Source of the DNA: Gemmatimonadota bacterium
GTDB taxonomy: Bacteria; JBHIER01; G020348925
Direction: 5' to 3'
Assembly: GCA_020348925.1 (NCBI GenBank)
Contig: CP070758.1
Location: 4,490,241 to 4,554,240, forward strand
Length of the DNA: 64,000 nt
The position numbers and the translations under genes are program-made. Shown in pieces: positions 55,158 through 63,712 of the stretch. The notes below the pieces were generated by a model, which was not told the DNA's origin, did not search any database, and saw only the letters and a program-made list of their open reading frames with translations. The stretch's first letter is position 1. The number at the start of each line of letters is the position of its first letter.

Positions 55158-55460
55158 ATGTGGCATCGAAGGACCGTTATTGTACTTTCGCTATTGTGCT
55201 TTGTCTTCACGAATATGATGGGGTGTGCTCCGGCCGTGGTCGTTAAGGAACCGCCTGCTCCGAAACTTGAGACCAAACCTCCGAAACCTTTTCCCAGGGC
55301 AGTCTGGATCGATGGCCATTGGAAATGGAATTCGGCTGCGAACAATTTCCTCTGGGTTTCCGGCCGATGGGTAAGGGAAAAGGCGGGAAAAGTTTGGATT
55401 CAGGGCCATTGGAAAAGGACCTCAGGAGGCTGGAAATGGGTCAAGGGACACTGGCGATAA
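55158..55460 (+). CDS. Small lipoprotein with YXWGXW/WVxGHW repeats
   Basis: 100 residues. Signal peptide ending in MMGCAP, a lipobox. The mature part is a Pro-rich linker followed by four Trp-rich repeats: AVWIDGHWKWN, FLWVSGRWVRE, VWIQGHWKR, WKWVKGHWR. The YXWGXW-type repeat is frequent in outer-membrane lipoproteins of unknown function. AAGGAG 7 nt upstream of the ATG at 55158 (GTG 55155 also possible). Confidence 0.82.
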   Translation: MWHRRTVIVLSLLCFVFTNMMGCAPAVVVKEPPAPKLETKPPKPFPRAVWIDGHWKWNSAANNFLWVSGRWVREKAGKVWIQGHWKRTSGGWKWVKGHWR

Positions 55461-55496
55461 CATACTTTTTCCACATCCCTCTTCTCATTGTAAAAA

Positions 55497-55853
55497 TATA
55501 CTGCGAATGATTTGAACCCCGGAACGATGGAGTTGCCGTGGTTGACAATGCAGCATGGCGCCGAGTCGGTAATGCCTGGCGATACAATTGTCGTCAGAGC
55601 GGGGGCGTATAAGTATCAAAAAGTTCTTCAAGCGAACCCCAAAGGCGATGCGAATTGTGATCCTCAATCAACATCTTGGATGCGGTATTTGCTATCAATA
55701 TCATTCTGAAAAATGGTTCAACCAACACCTGATCAACAGTGGTCTGCCGATTGCAACGGACCGTCAGGACATTGTGAGGATGATGGGGGGATTGATATTT
55801 TGGACACAGTGAAAATTGTCGGGCTTATTTTAGATCATGATGAATGTCCGTAA
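55497..55853 (+). pseudogene. Beta-helix (DUF1565-like)/dockerin gene remnant with compensating frameshifts
   Basis: Starting near 55497 the frame reads NPGTMELPWLTMQH and MPGDTIVVRAGAYKYQ, the usual start of a right-handed beta-helix DUF1565 domain, then jumps after only 20 residues to a dockerin, KGDANCD. At about 55662 the frame shifts and continues SINILDAVFAINIILKNG, shifts back near 55710, and ends DQQWSADCNGPSGHCEDDGG, IDILDTVKIVGLILDHDECP and TAA at 55851. So a full dockerin is spelled across two phases, and most of the beta-helix plus the signal peptide are missing. This is a deletion remnant of a secreted dockerin protein. The paired indels could also be sequencing errors. Confidence 0.75.
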
Positions 55854-55987
55854 CGGGCCATCTTCAGCCGCACGGTATGAGCATGCTTGTTCGAAACGCT
55901 TACGCTTCAAAGAATAAACGGTTGTCTCGTTACTCTTTTTCACGCAATGACATAATGATACTTTTTCAGTCCATCCAAACTTTTTTC

Positions 55988-56016
55988 TTGACACACGCTG
56001 ATACTGGTATTATAAT
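55988..56016 (+). promoter_or_regulatory. Perfect sigma70 consensus promoter of the HEPN gene
   Basis: TTGACA at 55988-55993, exactly 17 nt, TATAAT at 56011-56016, with the start codon at 56059 behind AAGGAG. Predicted leader about 35 nt. A consensus-perfect promoter for such a small accessory gene is notable. Confidence 0.75.
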
Positions 56017-56058
56017 GAGTTTTCGGAATAGTGGGTAGATCGAGGAAAGGAGTCGGGT

Positions 56059-56451
56059 ATGTCGACGGACGACAAACTGTACACTCCTGGCGATTGGTTC
56101 GAAAACGCCAGACGTGATTTGCAAAGAGTCGATGAACGACTCGAAGAGAACGAATGTGCGGACGCCGCTTTCCTTCTTCAACAATCATTAGAGAAATATC
56201 TAAAAGGATATCTTGTGTCAAAGGGCTGGGAGCTGAAACGGACTCACGATGTGGGAGATCTTTTGGACGAAGTTACGAATCACAATTCAGAGTATGCGCC
56301 TTATAAGGATCTGTGCAGAGTGATTTCGGACTATTATTTTTTTGAGTGGAGTCCTTCGCCCGACAAAGTACCTCCGAAGGACAACATCGAGCGCGTCAAA
56401 CTGCAGGCCCAAGAACTTATCTCTAAAATTACCGGTGAAGTACAAGCATAA
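56059..56451 (+). CDS. HEPN domain protein
   Basis: 130 residues. HEPN fold: PGDWFENARRDLQRVDERL, DAAFLLQQSLEKYLKGYLV, LKRTHDVGDLLDEV and a C-terminal helix. HEPN proteins are usually RNases or toxins, often paired with a minimal nucleotidyltransferase (MNT). No MNT gene is next to it on either side. The RNase-type R-x4-6-H motif is not clearly present, and the KTHD-like element is the variant typical of HEPN partners of nucleotidyltransferases. AAGGAG 6 nt upstream. Confidence 0.85.
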   Translation: MSTDDKLYTPGDWFENARRDLQRVDERLEENECADAAFLLQQSLEKYLKGYLVSKGWELKRTHDVGDLLDEVTNHNSEYAPYKDLCRVISDYYFFEWSPSPDKVPPKDNIERVKLQAQELISKITGEVQA

Positions 56452-56531
56452 TCGAAGATATTGCACAGAAGAGAGGATTGTTTAACAGCACAGAGAGTGC
56501 ATTGGAGTCTTTTAATAATAAGGGGGAATAG

Positions 56532-58763
56532 ATGAAAACCTATGTGTTGGGAATGATGCCGAAACGGGTCTCTGTTTGTGGGATGGTTCTACTCGCAATG
56601 TTCCTTTGCGGGAGAACAGGAACAGCAGGTACAAAAGGATCCGAAGGCGTAAGAGTACTATCCAATTGTTTGGCTGATACCGTGACTGTCACTATCGGGA
56701 AAAAAACCGCGCCGGCCGGGGCAGTTTTCACGGTCCCAATATACGTCACTGAAGATTTGGCACCGTATGGAGTTCTTTCCATGGAGTTCAGGCTGTTGTT
56801 TAATGCCAGTCTGCTCTCTTTCCGCACAGTGGCCAAGGGCGAAATTATACTGGATAATAAATATCGATTCTTTTATGGTCATCAGGGAAACAGAATCTTT
56901 GTCGCCACAGCTGGAGAGGAACGGTTTGAAGGATCAGGTACGCTGGCACTCGTCGAATTTCGGGTATTGGCGACCGCCCAGGAGGGTCAGACTGCAACAT
57001 TCAGTTTCGAGCGTTTCCTGTTTAATGAAGCTGCCATAGGGCCCGCGACAAGAACCGTCGCCGGTTCTTTTACTGTCGGATCGTATCCCGATATCGAAGT
57101 CTCGGAATTGGATCACGATTTCGGGGAATTATCCGTTGGCGATTCAGCGTTTTGGACGGTCAGGATTTCGAACGAGGGCTGGGCCGATCTGATCGTTGAA
57201 AGCATGTCGGGTATACTTCAGGATTTTGGCGTGATCTCACCACTTTTTCCCTATCAACTGGCATCCGGAGGATATTTTGATGCAACGGTCTTTTTTGCAC
57301 CTGCGAATCTTGGCCTGAGGACGGACCAATTAATTATCAGAAGCAACGATTATTTTGAAGAGGAGATACCCCTTTTTGTTAAGGGGGTGGGTATAGCACC
57401 GGATATTGCTCTGTCTGCTCGGGAGCATTCTTTCGGACAGGTGCCTGTGGGATATACCGCTGACTGGACATTTCACGTCTTCAACGTTGGAACGGACGAG
57501 CTGAATATTGATTCGGTTGCAGCGTACCCGCAGGTATTCACTGTTTTTGCTCCAAGCTTCCCCCAGACGGTTGCCGTTGGCGAAACGTTGGCCGTATCGA
57601 CCCGCTTCATGCCCGTTGAGCATGGACAGACAGCGGGTGTCTTGTCACTCTTTAATAATGATCCGGATGAAAATCCCATCGATCTCTTCCTGAGCGGCAT
57701 AGGAATTCCTGCTGTGCCTGAAATATCAGTTCCGGTCACCGCACACGACTACGATGGGATCTATATCGGGAGTACTGGAGAGTGGATGATGCCCATCGCA
57801 AATGTAGGAACAGCACCATTGACCGTCGATTCTATCGTCTCAACCAGGGACGAATTTCAGGTAACCTCGATCATTTTTCCACAGACGGTGAATCCGGTGA
57901 GCGGGATTGATGTTACCGTCGACTTCCGACCTGAGAGCGTGGATGCGATTCGCGGAACCCTGATGGTGTACAGCGATGACACCACCCATCCTGTAGTCAT
58001 GGTTACCCTAACCGGATATGGGTTGGAACCGGCCATATTGACCGTTTTGGGCGGGCAGGGAAATCCGGGGACAGTGGCTAATCAAGTACCTGTTGCCATG
58101 GAGAATCAATGGCCGATCTCATCAATTGAATTCGTGTTGAGTTACCCGGAAAGTGTTCTCACGGTGACGGCAGCAATCCCCACCGAGCGAAGCCAGAATA
58201 TGGCTCTCTTTCAAGTAGATTTACACTACGGTGTCGGAAAAGTGAAACTCTCCGTTTCTGATCAGACCCAGACCATTCAAACGGGATCCGGGAGTATTGT
58301 GAAATTCGCCATCAGTGTCGCCGAGGATGCACCTTTGGGGACGCATCCACTCACCCTGTCTGAAGTCATGTCCTTTGACGATCAGGGTCGGCACGTGTCT
58401 TTTGTGATGAGAGACAGCGTGTTCGCCGTTCACCCGGTTGGCGTACTGCACGAGGAGCATCACGGCCGTGAGCCTCAAACCTACGCTCTTTTCCAGAATT
58501 ATCCGAATCCCTTTAATCCGGAAACCATGATTCACTATTCAGTCGCTGGCGGCGAATCGCCCGCTCATGTTACTCTCGCCGTTTATAACCTCTTGGGACA
58601 AGAGGTGAAGGTCCTGGTGAGTGAGCCGCAGAAGGCAGGGTATTACACTGTGATGTGGGATGGCATCGATTCCTCCGGCCGCATAGTACCAAGTGGCGTT
58701 TATCTTTGCCGATTCGTAACAGCGGGGTTTGTGAACACAAAGAAAATGATTTTAACTCGTTAA
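56532..58763 (+). CDS. Scaffold-like protein: two cohesin-like domains, three ASH repeats, T9SS sorting domain
   Basis: 743 residues. Signal peptide about 1-33. Cohesin-like domain 1 at about 47-185 (VTIGKKTAPAGAVFTVPIYV, GVLSMEFRLLFNASLLSF, GSGTLALVEFRV). Three ASH/choice-of-anchor-D type repeats at about 190-500 share HDFGELSVGDSAFW, HSFGQVPVGYTADW and HDYDGIYIGSTGEW openings. Cohesin-like domain 2 at about 505-640 (SSIEFVLSYPESVLTV, GSGSIVKFAISV). C-terminal type IX sorting domain from about 655: YALFQNYPNPFNPE, YNLLGQEVKVLV, PSGVYLCRF. The structure of two cohesin-like modules plus an anchoring domain is that of a scaffold. Dockerin binding is inferred. The ATG at 56532 is preceded by AGGGGG. 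Confidence 0.85.
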   Translation: MKTYVLGMMPKRVSVCGMVLLAMFLCGRTGTAGTKGSEGVRVLSNCLADTVTVTIGKKTAPAGAVFTVPIYVTEDLAPYGVLSMEFRLLFNASLLSFRTVAKGEIILDNKYRFFYGHQGNRIFVATAGEERFEGSGTLALVEFRVLATAQEGQTATFSFERFLFNEAAIGPATRTVAGSFTVGSYPDIEVSELDHDFGELSVGDSAFWTVRISNEGWADLIVESMSGILQDFGVISPLFPYQLASGGYFDATVFFAPANLGLRTDQLIIRSNDYFEEEIPLFVKGVGIAPDIALSAREHSFGQVPVGYTADWTFHVFNVGTDELNIDSVAAYPQVFTVFAPSFPQTVAVGETLAVSTRFMPVEHGQTAGVLSLFNNDPDENPIDLFLSGIGIPAVPEISVPVTAHDYDGIYIGSTGEWMMPIANVGTAPLTVDSIVSTRDEFQVTSIIFPQTVNPVSGIDVTVDFRPESVDAIRGTLMVYSDDTTHPVVMVTLTGYGLEPAILTVLGGQGNPGTVANQVPVAMENQWPISSIEFVLSYPESVLTVTAAIPTERSQNMALFQVDLHYGVGKVKLSVSDQTQTIQTGSGSIVKFAISVAEDAPLGTHPLTLSEVMSFDDQGRHVSFVMRDSVFAVHPVGVLHEEHHGREPQTYALFQNYPNPFNPETMIHYSVAGGESPAHVTLAVYNLLGQEVKVLVSEPQKAGYYTVMWDGIDSSGRIVPSGVYLCRFVTAGFVNTKKMILTR

Positions 58764-58877
58764 CCGAATCTGCGACGACTTTTTTTTGATCTTCGCGCGA
58801 GGTGTCCTACACCGTGTGATGCGTGTCAAAACATCTCAAGAGCGAGCTTAACGGAGTGCGTTCTTGAAAAGTATATT
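58764..58877. other. Convergent intergenic gap
   Basis: 114 bases between the scaffold-like gene and the serine-hydrolase gene on opposite strands. A T8 run at 58781-58788 follows weak, imperfect base pairing only; I do not call it a terminator. Confidence 0.3.
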
Positions 58878-60581
58878 TTACTCCGGAGCTGTGGACTGGC
58901 ACGCACCGATTCCCAATATGACATTAATAATACCCAAGGCGTCGAGGATGTCGACACCATTGTCGCCGTTGCAGTCGGATCGGTCGAAGGGGGCACCCGT
59001 CAGTGGAGCTGTGCCCAGTATGTGGTTGACGACGGCCAGGGCATCCAGCACATCTATGCCATCTTTGCAGTCGATGTTCCCTTTTTCAAAGTCTTCCTGA
59101 TCCGGATTGAATACCTCGGGACAATTATCCGTGGCACAGGTCATGGCCGGATATCCGGGATTCCCATACCCATCGCCATCGGTATCGACGCACGCATCAC
59201 AGACATCGCCAATACCATCGCCATCCCTATCGGCCTGATCTGAATTGGTTTCATCCGGACAATTATCGCACACGTCACCGATACCGTCCGTATCGCCATC
59301 CTCCTGATCGGGATTGGAGATTTCCGGGCAGTTATCGGTAAAACTGATGCTGCCATCTTCGTCGGGGTCGTCGGTATAGAGATATATTCTATCCGTTATG
59401 ATGGTCACCCCGAGAGTGTTCCACGTATTGGCGAGAACGAGCACGCCGAAATTCCCCTCAGGGCAGAATCCGGCGTACGTGGCCACACCGGGATCGAACC
59501 CTGTATGCCACCAGACTGTTTTCCCTCTCTGATTTCCTCGAAACCAGGCGAGCCCTTGGTCGGTTGAGATGTGGGGAACCTGAGCGGTCGTCATGGAGTC
59601 CACGGTGCTGCTCTCAAGAACGCGCACACCGTCGATCTCTCCCTTTTGCAACATGGCAATGAGGTGGCGGGCGAGCTGTACGTTGCTCGTTCTGATCGAG
59701 GCAACCGGATACAGAGCATAACCGATATATCCAAACGGTACGTACGTCCCGTCGACATAATCGTATGTCATGGCAACCTTCTGTAGATCGAGACCTTCCA
59801 GGAACCATGAGGTTTCAGTCATACCCAGGGGAATGAAGAGAGAATCCTGACAGTACTGTTCAAAAGGGACACCTGTGATGGTTTCAACGATGTATCCGAT
59901 CAGGGCGAAGTTATGATTGCAGTACTCACGAACGGTACTGGGAGGGCAATCGCAAAAGTTGAGGGAGGGATAATACCGTCTTCCCCCCGGAACAAAATAA
60001 TCGGCCAACCAGTCGCCCAGTTGCACCGGCGAATCGCCTTCAACATAGAGGGCGCCCATGACATTCCAGTTGTCTCGCAAGCTTGAAGTGTGGGTCAAGA
60101 GATTCCGAAAGGTGATTGTTGAATCAGGGTAATGCGGGTTGTGGACCTCAAAGGGAAGGTAATCGTTGATGTCATCATCCAGTTCGATGTCTCCTGCTTC
60201 CCATAATTGCAACAGCGCGGCTCCAGTAAACGTTTTCGAAATCGAGGCGATCCAGAATAGGGTACTGTCTGTTACCGGAATATTCTCTTCAATATTGGCG
60301 TACCCGTATGTGCCTGTCCAGACAATCTCACCGTCGCTCACGACAGCCGCAGCCACCCCCGGCATATGTTGCAGTTCCATAGTTCGAAGGATAAACGAGT
60401 CCAAATCGGCAAGGTTCGTCATTCCAGGAGCATTGTGACTCGATGCCTCGAGGCCATAGCGGATCCATTCGTTTCTTGACTGCACTCTGAATGTTCCAGA
60501 GCCAGGTTTGGAGTTGGCGAAAAGGATCGTAGTCGCGATTGTGAGTACAAAAAGCAGGGAAAGCGTCATTCGATGTTTCAT
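58878..60581 (-). CDS. Secreted serine hydrolase (beta-lactamase/DD-peptidase fold) with TSP3 repeats and dockerin
   Basis: 567 residues. Signal peptide 1-22. Beta-lactamase-family domain (about 55-400): SxxK at S113/K116 (ASISKTF), YxN in YCNHNFAL, and the HTG motif WWHTGFDPG. This is the class C/esterase/D-aminopeptidase-like group rather than a known antibiotic resistance enzyme. Calcium-binding thrombospondin type 3 repeats follow (DNCPEISNPDQEDGDTDGIG, DNCPDETNSDQADRDGDGIG), then a C-terminal dockerin (CKDGIDVLDALAVVNHILG, SDCNGDNGVDILDALGIINV). ATG at 60581 with AAAGGAGAG a few nt upstream; the frame opens at 60620. Substrate (peptide or ester) is not known. Confidence 0.92.
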   Translation of the reverse strand: MKHRMTLSLLFVLTIATTILFANSKPGSGTFRVQSRNEWIRYGLEASSHNAPGMTNLADLDSFILRTMELQHMPGVAAAVVSDGEIVWTGTYGYANIEENIPVTDSTLFWIASISKTFTGAALLQLWEAGDIELDDDINDYLPFEVHNPHYPDSTITFRNLLTHTSSLRDNWNVMGALYVEGDSPVQLGDWLADYFVPGGRRYYPSLNFCDCPPSTVREYCNHNFALIGYIVETITGVPFEQYCQDSLFIPLGMTETSWFLEGLDLQKVAMTYDYVDGTYVPFGYIGYALYPVASIRTSNVQLARHLIAMLQKGEIDGVRVLESSTVDSMTTAQVPHISTDQGLAWFRGNQRGKTVWWHTGFDPGVATYAGFCPEGNFGVLVLANTWNTLGVTIITDRIYLYTDDPDEDGSISFTDNCPEISNPDQEDGDTDGIGDVCDNCPDETNSDQADRDGDGIGDVCDACVDTDGDGYGNPGYPAMTCATDNCPEVFNPDQEDFEKGNIDCKDGIDVLDALAVVNHILGTAPLTGAPFDRSDCNGDNGVDILDALGIINVILGIGACQSTAPE

Positions 60582-60988
60582 TCTTCTCTCCTTTCGCTGC
60601 GTGTATGAACCATGGATCAAGGATATACGAGTAATATGCTTGGTTTTGGCATCACGTATTACTTTAAGTCATTTATCTAACCTAAAAAAATAATAAAGTG
60701 TTTTAATTGAAGAAGAATATAAATCGAGTTGCTCTGTTTTCTTTGAGTTTTCTGGTCTTTCCAACCACTCGGTTTTAAGACACGCTTATTTGAAGCATTG
60801 TTTCAGCTTTCTCTCTATTTTTCCACACCTCAAATGCATCAATTTGTTCAAAGGGATTTTAAAATACACGCTTTCTACCGCTGAGTGGAATTACAATTTT
60901 TTGGGTCTGTAATGAGTACAATGGCAGGGTTGATTCTGTTTGAACCGGGTAGTGTTGTAAGAGAATTGAGAAAGGAGAGATAGATTCT
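60582..60988. other. AT-rich intergenic gap
   Basis: About 400 bases between two minus-strand genes. The serine-hydrolase ribosome-binding site is at its left edge. No consensus promoter, terminator or RNA gene was recognised, and no gene remnant was seen in six frames. Confidence 0.35.
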
Positions 60989-61708
60989 TCAGTCTTTCAA
61001 TTCCGGGTATTCGTGACGCTGCATCACCTCAGGTGTATTCGTGTTTGCTCCTCTGGTTGATAAGAGTTTTGATACTGGATAGGCTTCCATTTTTTCAGGA
61101 TCAAACGGTTTGAAGAAGGATTGAATATCGTCCTGGGTCATTTCATTCTTGAGCCAATCTCTCTCTCGTTCTCGGCGAATGAGAACGGGCATTCTCTTTT
61201 TCGTATTATGGATTTTTTCCATGAGTGTATTTGCTGCTGTCGTTATGATCGAAAATGTACGGATTGTTTCTCCGTTCTCTGGAATCGTCCAGGCATCCCA
61301 TATTCCAGCCAGGGAGAATATGTCATGCTCCAAAAGCGTTATGTAATAGGGATATTTTTTCTTTTCGACATGCCTCCACTCAAAAAAACCATCAACAAGA
61401 ACGAGACAGCGTTTTATTCGTATCGAATGTTTAAACGACGGTTTTTCGAAGATGGTCTCCGATCTGGCGTTCAGAGTTTTCGTCCTGAATGACTTGGCCG
61501 TCTTTTTGTTTTTGACCCACTGGGGTATGAGGCCCCATTGAAAGAATTGAATCGCATCCGGTTCTTGATTTGAAATAATAGGGAGGAGGGGGAAAGAGAA
61601 CCCGGAGGCATGGTAGATCGGTCTGAACACAGGCGGTTCAACGAATTTTGCGTTGAACCGATTCTCTATGCTTTCCCTGTTTTGATCGAGGGATATGTTG
61701 TAGCACAT
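60989..61708 (-). CDS. SRAP/YedK (HMCES-like) abasic-site protein
   Basis: 239 residues. SOS-response-associated peptidase family, which crosslinks to abasic sites in single-stranded DNA through the N-terminal Cys. Present are Cys2 (MCYN), FQWGLIPQWVK, NARSET, the catalytic Glu in VDGFFEW, and the His in MEKIHNTKKRMPVLI. Start ATG directly giving Cys2, with AAAGG 8 nt upstream. No partner gene in the window; stands alone. Confidence 0.95.
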   Translation of the reverse strand: MCYNISLDQNRESIENRFNAKFVEPPVFRPIYHASGFSFPLLPIISNQEPDAIQFFQWGLIPQWVKNKKTAKSFRTKTLNARSETIFEKPSFKHSIRIKRCLVLVDGFFEWRHVEKKKYPYYITLLEHDIFSLAGIWDAWTIPENGETIRTFSIITTAANTLMEKIHNTKKRMPVLIRRERERDWLKNEMTQDDIQSFFKPFDPEKMEAYPVSKLLSTRGANTNTPEVMQRHEYPELKD

Positions 61709-61803
61709 GCGAGATACCTTTCACGTTTATGAGACAGGAAATAAGCTGATGAAATTTGGCACAATTGAGCTCTTTGATTATTGAATTGTTCTATCCTTTG
61801 CTT

Positions 61804-62370
61804 CTATTCATTCGGAAACGTTTCCTGGATACCATAGTTTTGTGTTCTTGCATCCTCGAATAGAAATATGTGGGGTGGATAGTAGGTGAACATTGAAAAT
61901 GCTGCTATCAACATAACCATCACTATTACTGCACAGAGTTTTGCAGGAGGACTTTTCTCCGGGGCAGTTAAGAGTTTGTAACTTACGAGTTGTCCAATGG
62001 CTATTGAGATGAAAAATATTGCAATGTCAGCTGATAAGTAGTGGCGGCCTGTGATTGCTGTATACCCATAGAACATCACCACAATGACGAAGGGCATTGT
62101 AAGCAGTCCCGAGGTCTTCGCCAACCAGAAATTATGTGCCACCTTCTTGGTGCATGGATATTCGATGAGGGCGAAGAGCATTCCAGGCCAGAAAGCAAGC
62201 TTGAGGTGTTCCCAGACGCTTTCGTTGACGGCGAATATGAACGCTCCTGGTGGCCATCGGCCTACCCACTCAAATGTGAAATGGAATAAGGAGCCAACAA
62301 TAAAAATAAAAACCAATCCCGACAGTTCCCATTTCAGCACAGAGTTCTGTTTTTTGGAAATCCGGTTCAT
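61804..62370 (-). CDS. Membrane protein resembling DUF6512 family
   Basis: 188 residues, about five membrane helices. An N-terminal helix precedes SLFHFTFEWVGRWPPGAFIF, VNESVWEHLKLAFWPGM and IEYPCTKK, a pattern I associate with small DUF6512-like integral membrane proteins. Function is unknown. No strong SD can be seen. It lies just left of the IS element and shares no overlap with it. Confidence 0.7.
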   Translation of the reverse strand: MNRISKKQNSVLKWELSGLVFIFIVGSLFHFTFEWVGRWPPGAFIFAVNESVWEHLKLAFWPGMLFALIEYPCTKKVAHNFWLAKTSGLLTMPFVIVVMFYGYTAITGRHYLSADIAIFFISIAIGQLVSYKLLTAPEKSPPAKLCAVIVMVMLIAAFSMFTYYPPHIFLFEDARTQNYGIQETFPNE

Positions 62371-62552
62371 TTCTTCAAGTTTCAGTTTACAGCAGGTAAG
62401 CGTTTCTCCTCAACTGAGGATTGATTTAATCTGTAGTTGGTATCATTGTCATTTACGAAATAATCGGAAATCTCTAATATTCGTAAACATATCCTTCAAT
62501 TCTTCAGATTTTATAGAAGTAATGTTTAATAGGAGTAATGACTATCAAAGAC

Positions 62553-62573
62553 ATTATGTTAGAAAGTCAATAG
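62553..62573 (+). repeat. IS left subterminal inverted repeat
   Basis: 21 bases centred on TTAGAAAGTCAATAG. Matches the reverse complement of 63975-63994 at about 18 positions. Confidence 0.7.
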
Positions 62574-62580
62574 GTATGGT

Positions 62581-62638
62581 AGTCTCCTTTCTTTAATTTA
62601 GAGATGTAAGCGTACACACTCACAAAGAAAGGAGGACT
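62581..62638 (+). promoter_or_regulatory. Stem-loop sequestering the transposase ribosome-binding site
   Basis: AGTCTCCTTTCTTT (62581-62594) pairs with AAAGAAAGGAGGACT (62624-62638): 14 bp with one bulged G and a 29-nt loop. The Shine-Dalgarno GGAGG at 62631-62635 is wholly within the stem, and the start codon is 3 nt later. Transcripts reading in from outside would fold this and block translation; a transcript starting inside the loop would not. Confidence 0.7.
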
Positions 62639-62641
62639 CCC

Positions 62642-63712
62642 ATGTGTACAAGTAAAGGTATAGATTTTTCAGGTCAAGATTTTTTTCTTGGTCTGGATGT
62701 TCATGCCAGGCAATGGAGGGTCACCATTCGGTATCATGACATGGAGTTAAAGACCTTTTCTATGGATCCGTCTCCTTCTATTCTGGCCCGGCACATGCAT
62801 CGCCACTATCCCGGTGGTCGATCCCATAGCGTCTACGAAGCCGGATTCTGTGGATTCTGGATTCATCGAGAACTGAGTAGGCTGGGCTTTGATAATATCG
62901 TCGTTCATCCTGCCGATGTGCCGACTTCCAATAAGGAGAAGGACAGGAAAAGCGACGCGGTCGATAGTCGCAAGCTGGCCCGGGAACTGGCAAGCAAGAA
63001 GCTCAAGGGCATTTACGTTCTCGACGAGTTCCATGAGCAGCTCAGATCGCTGGTCAGGCTGCGAGGCAAGATCACGACCAACAGCACTCGGGTGAAAAAT
63101 CGCATCAAAAGTTATCTGTATGTGAACGGGATTGCCATCCCTCCTCGCTCAGAGTGTTCTCACTGGTCAAATAATTTCATTCGGTGGTTGGAGAACTTGG
63201 AGTTCGCCTTTCCGGCTGGAAGTCAATACCTGAGGCTGTGTATCGACGAACTCCGTTATCACCGTCAGCAACTGACTCAGGTGACCACATCCCTGCGGAC
63301 ATTGGCCCGGTCCTCTGGAATCAACCATATCATCGAGCTCCTCCGTTCTGTACCAGGCATCGGCTTTGTCACAGCTATCACCTATTATGCTGAACTGGTC
63401 GACATGGATCGTTTCGCCGGGGCAGACCGTTTGGCCGGCTTCGTCGGTTTGGTCCCTTCCGTTTCCGGTTCTGGTATCACGGAGCATGTCCGAGGGCTCA
63501 CCAAAAGACGAAACCGATATCTGCGATATCTGATCATTGAAGCTGCCTGGAGGGCTATCCGCAAGGATGAGGCCCTCTTGTATAGCTTCAATCAGTTGAC
63601 GAAACGGATGAAAAAACAAGAAGCCATCATCCGTATTGCCAGGAAACTGCTCAACCGACTTCGCTCCGTCTGGAGAAAGGAGATACCATACCGCCCAGGT
63701 GTCATGGCCTAA
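62642..63712 (+). CDS. IS110-family transposase (recombinase)
   Basis: 356 residues. N-terminal DEDD RuvC-like domain (LGLDVHARQWRV with the first Asp D19, then VYEAGFCGFW, DRKSDAVDSRKLARELAS). C-terminal Transposase_20 domain: LLRSVPGIGFVTAITYYAEL, DRLAGFVGLVPSVSGSG (nucleophile Ser in this segment), KRRNRYLRYLIIEAAW. Full length, no stop or frameshift, so likely active. GGAGG 6 nt upstream of the ATG, within the hairpin. Confidence 0.95.
   Translation: MCTSKGIDFSGQDFFLGLDVHARQWRVTIRYHDMELKTFSMDPSPSILARHMHRHYPGGRSHSVYEAGFCGFWIHRELSRLGFDNIVVHPADVPTSNKEKDRKSDAVDSRKLARELASKKLKGIYVLDEFHEQLRSLVRLRGKITTNSTRVKNRIKSYLYVNGIAIPPRSECSHWSNNFIRWLENLEFAFPAGSQYLRLCIDELRYHRQQLTQVTTSLRTLARSSGINHIIELLRSVPGIGFVTAITYYAELVDMDRFAGADRLAGFVGLVPSVSGSGITEHVRGLTKRRNRYLRYLIIEAAWRAIRKDEALLYSFNQLTKRMKKQEAIIRIARKLLNRLRSVWRKEIPYRPGVMA

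Noticed and set aside
58764-58877. Terminator between the convergent scaffold and serine-hydrolase genes
   Set aside because: Only a T8 run with weak, imperfect pairing upstream.
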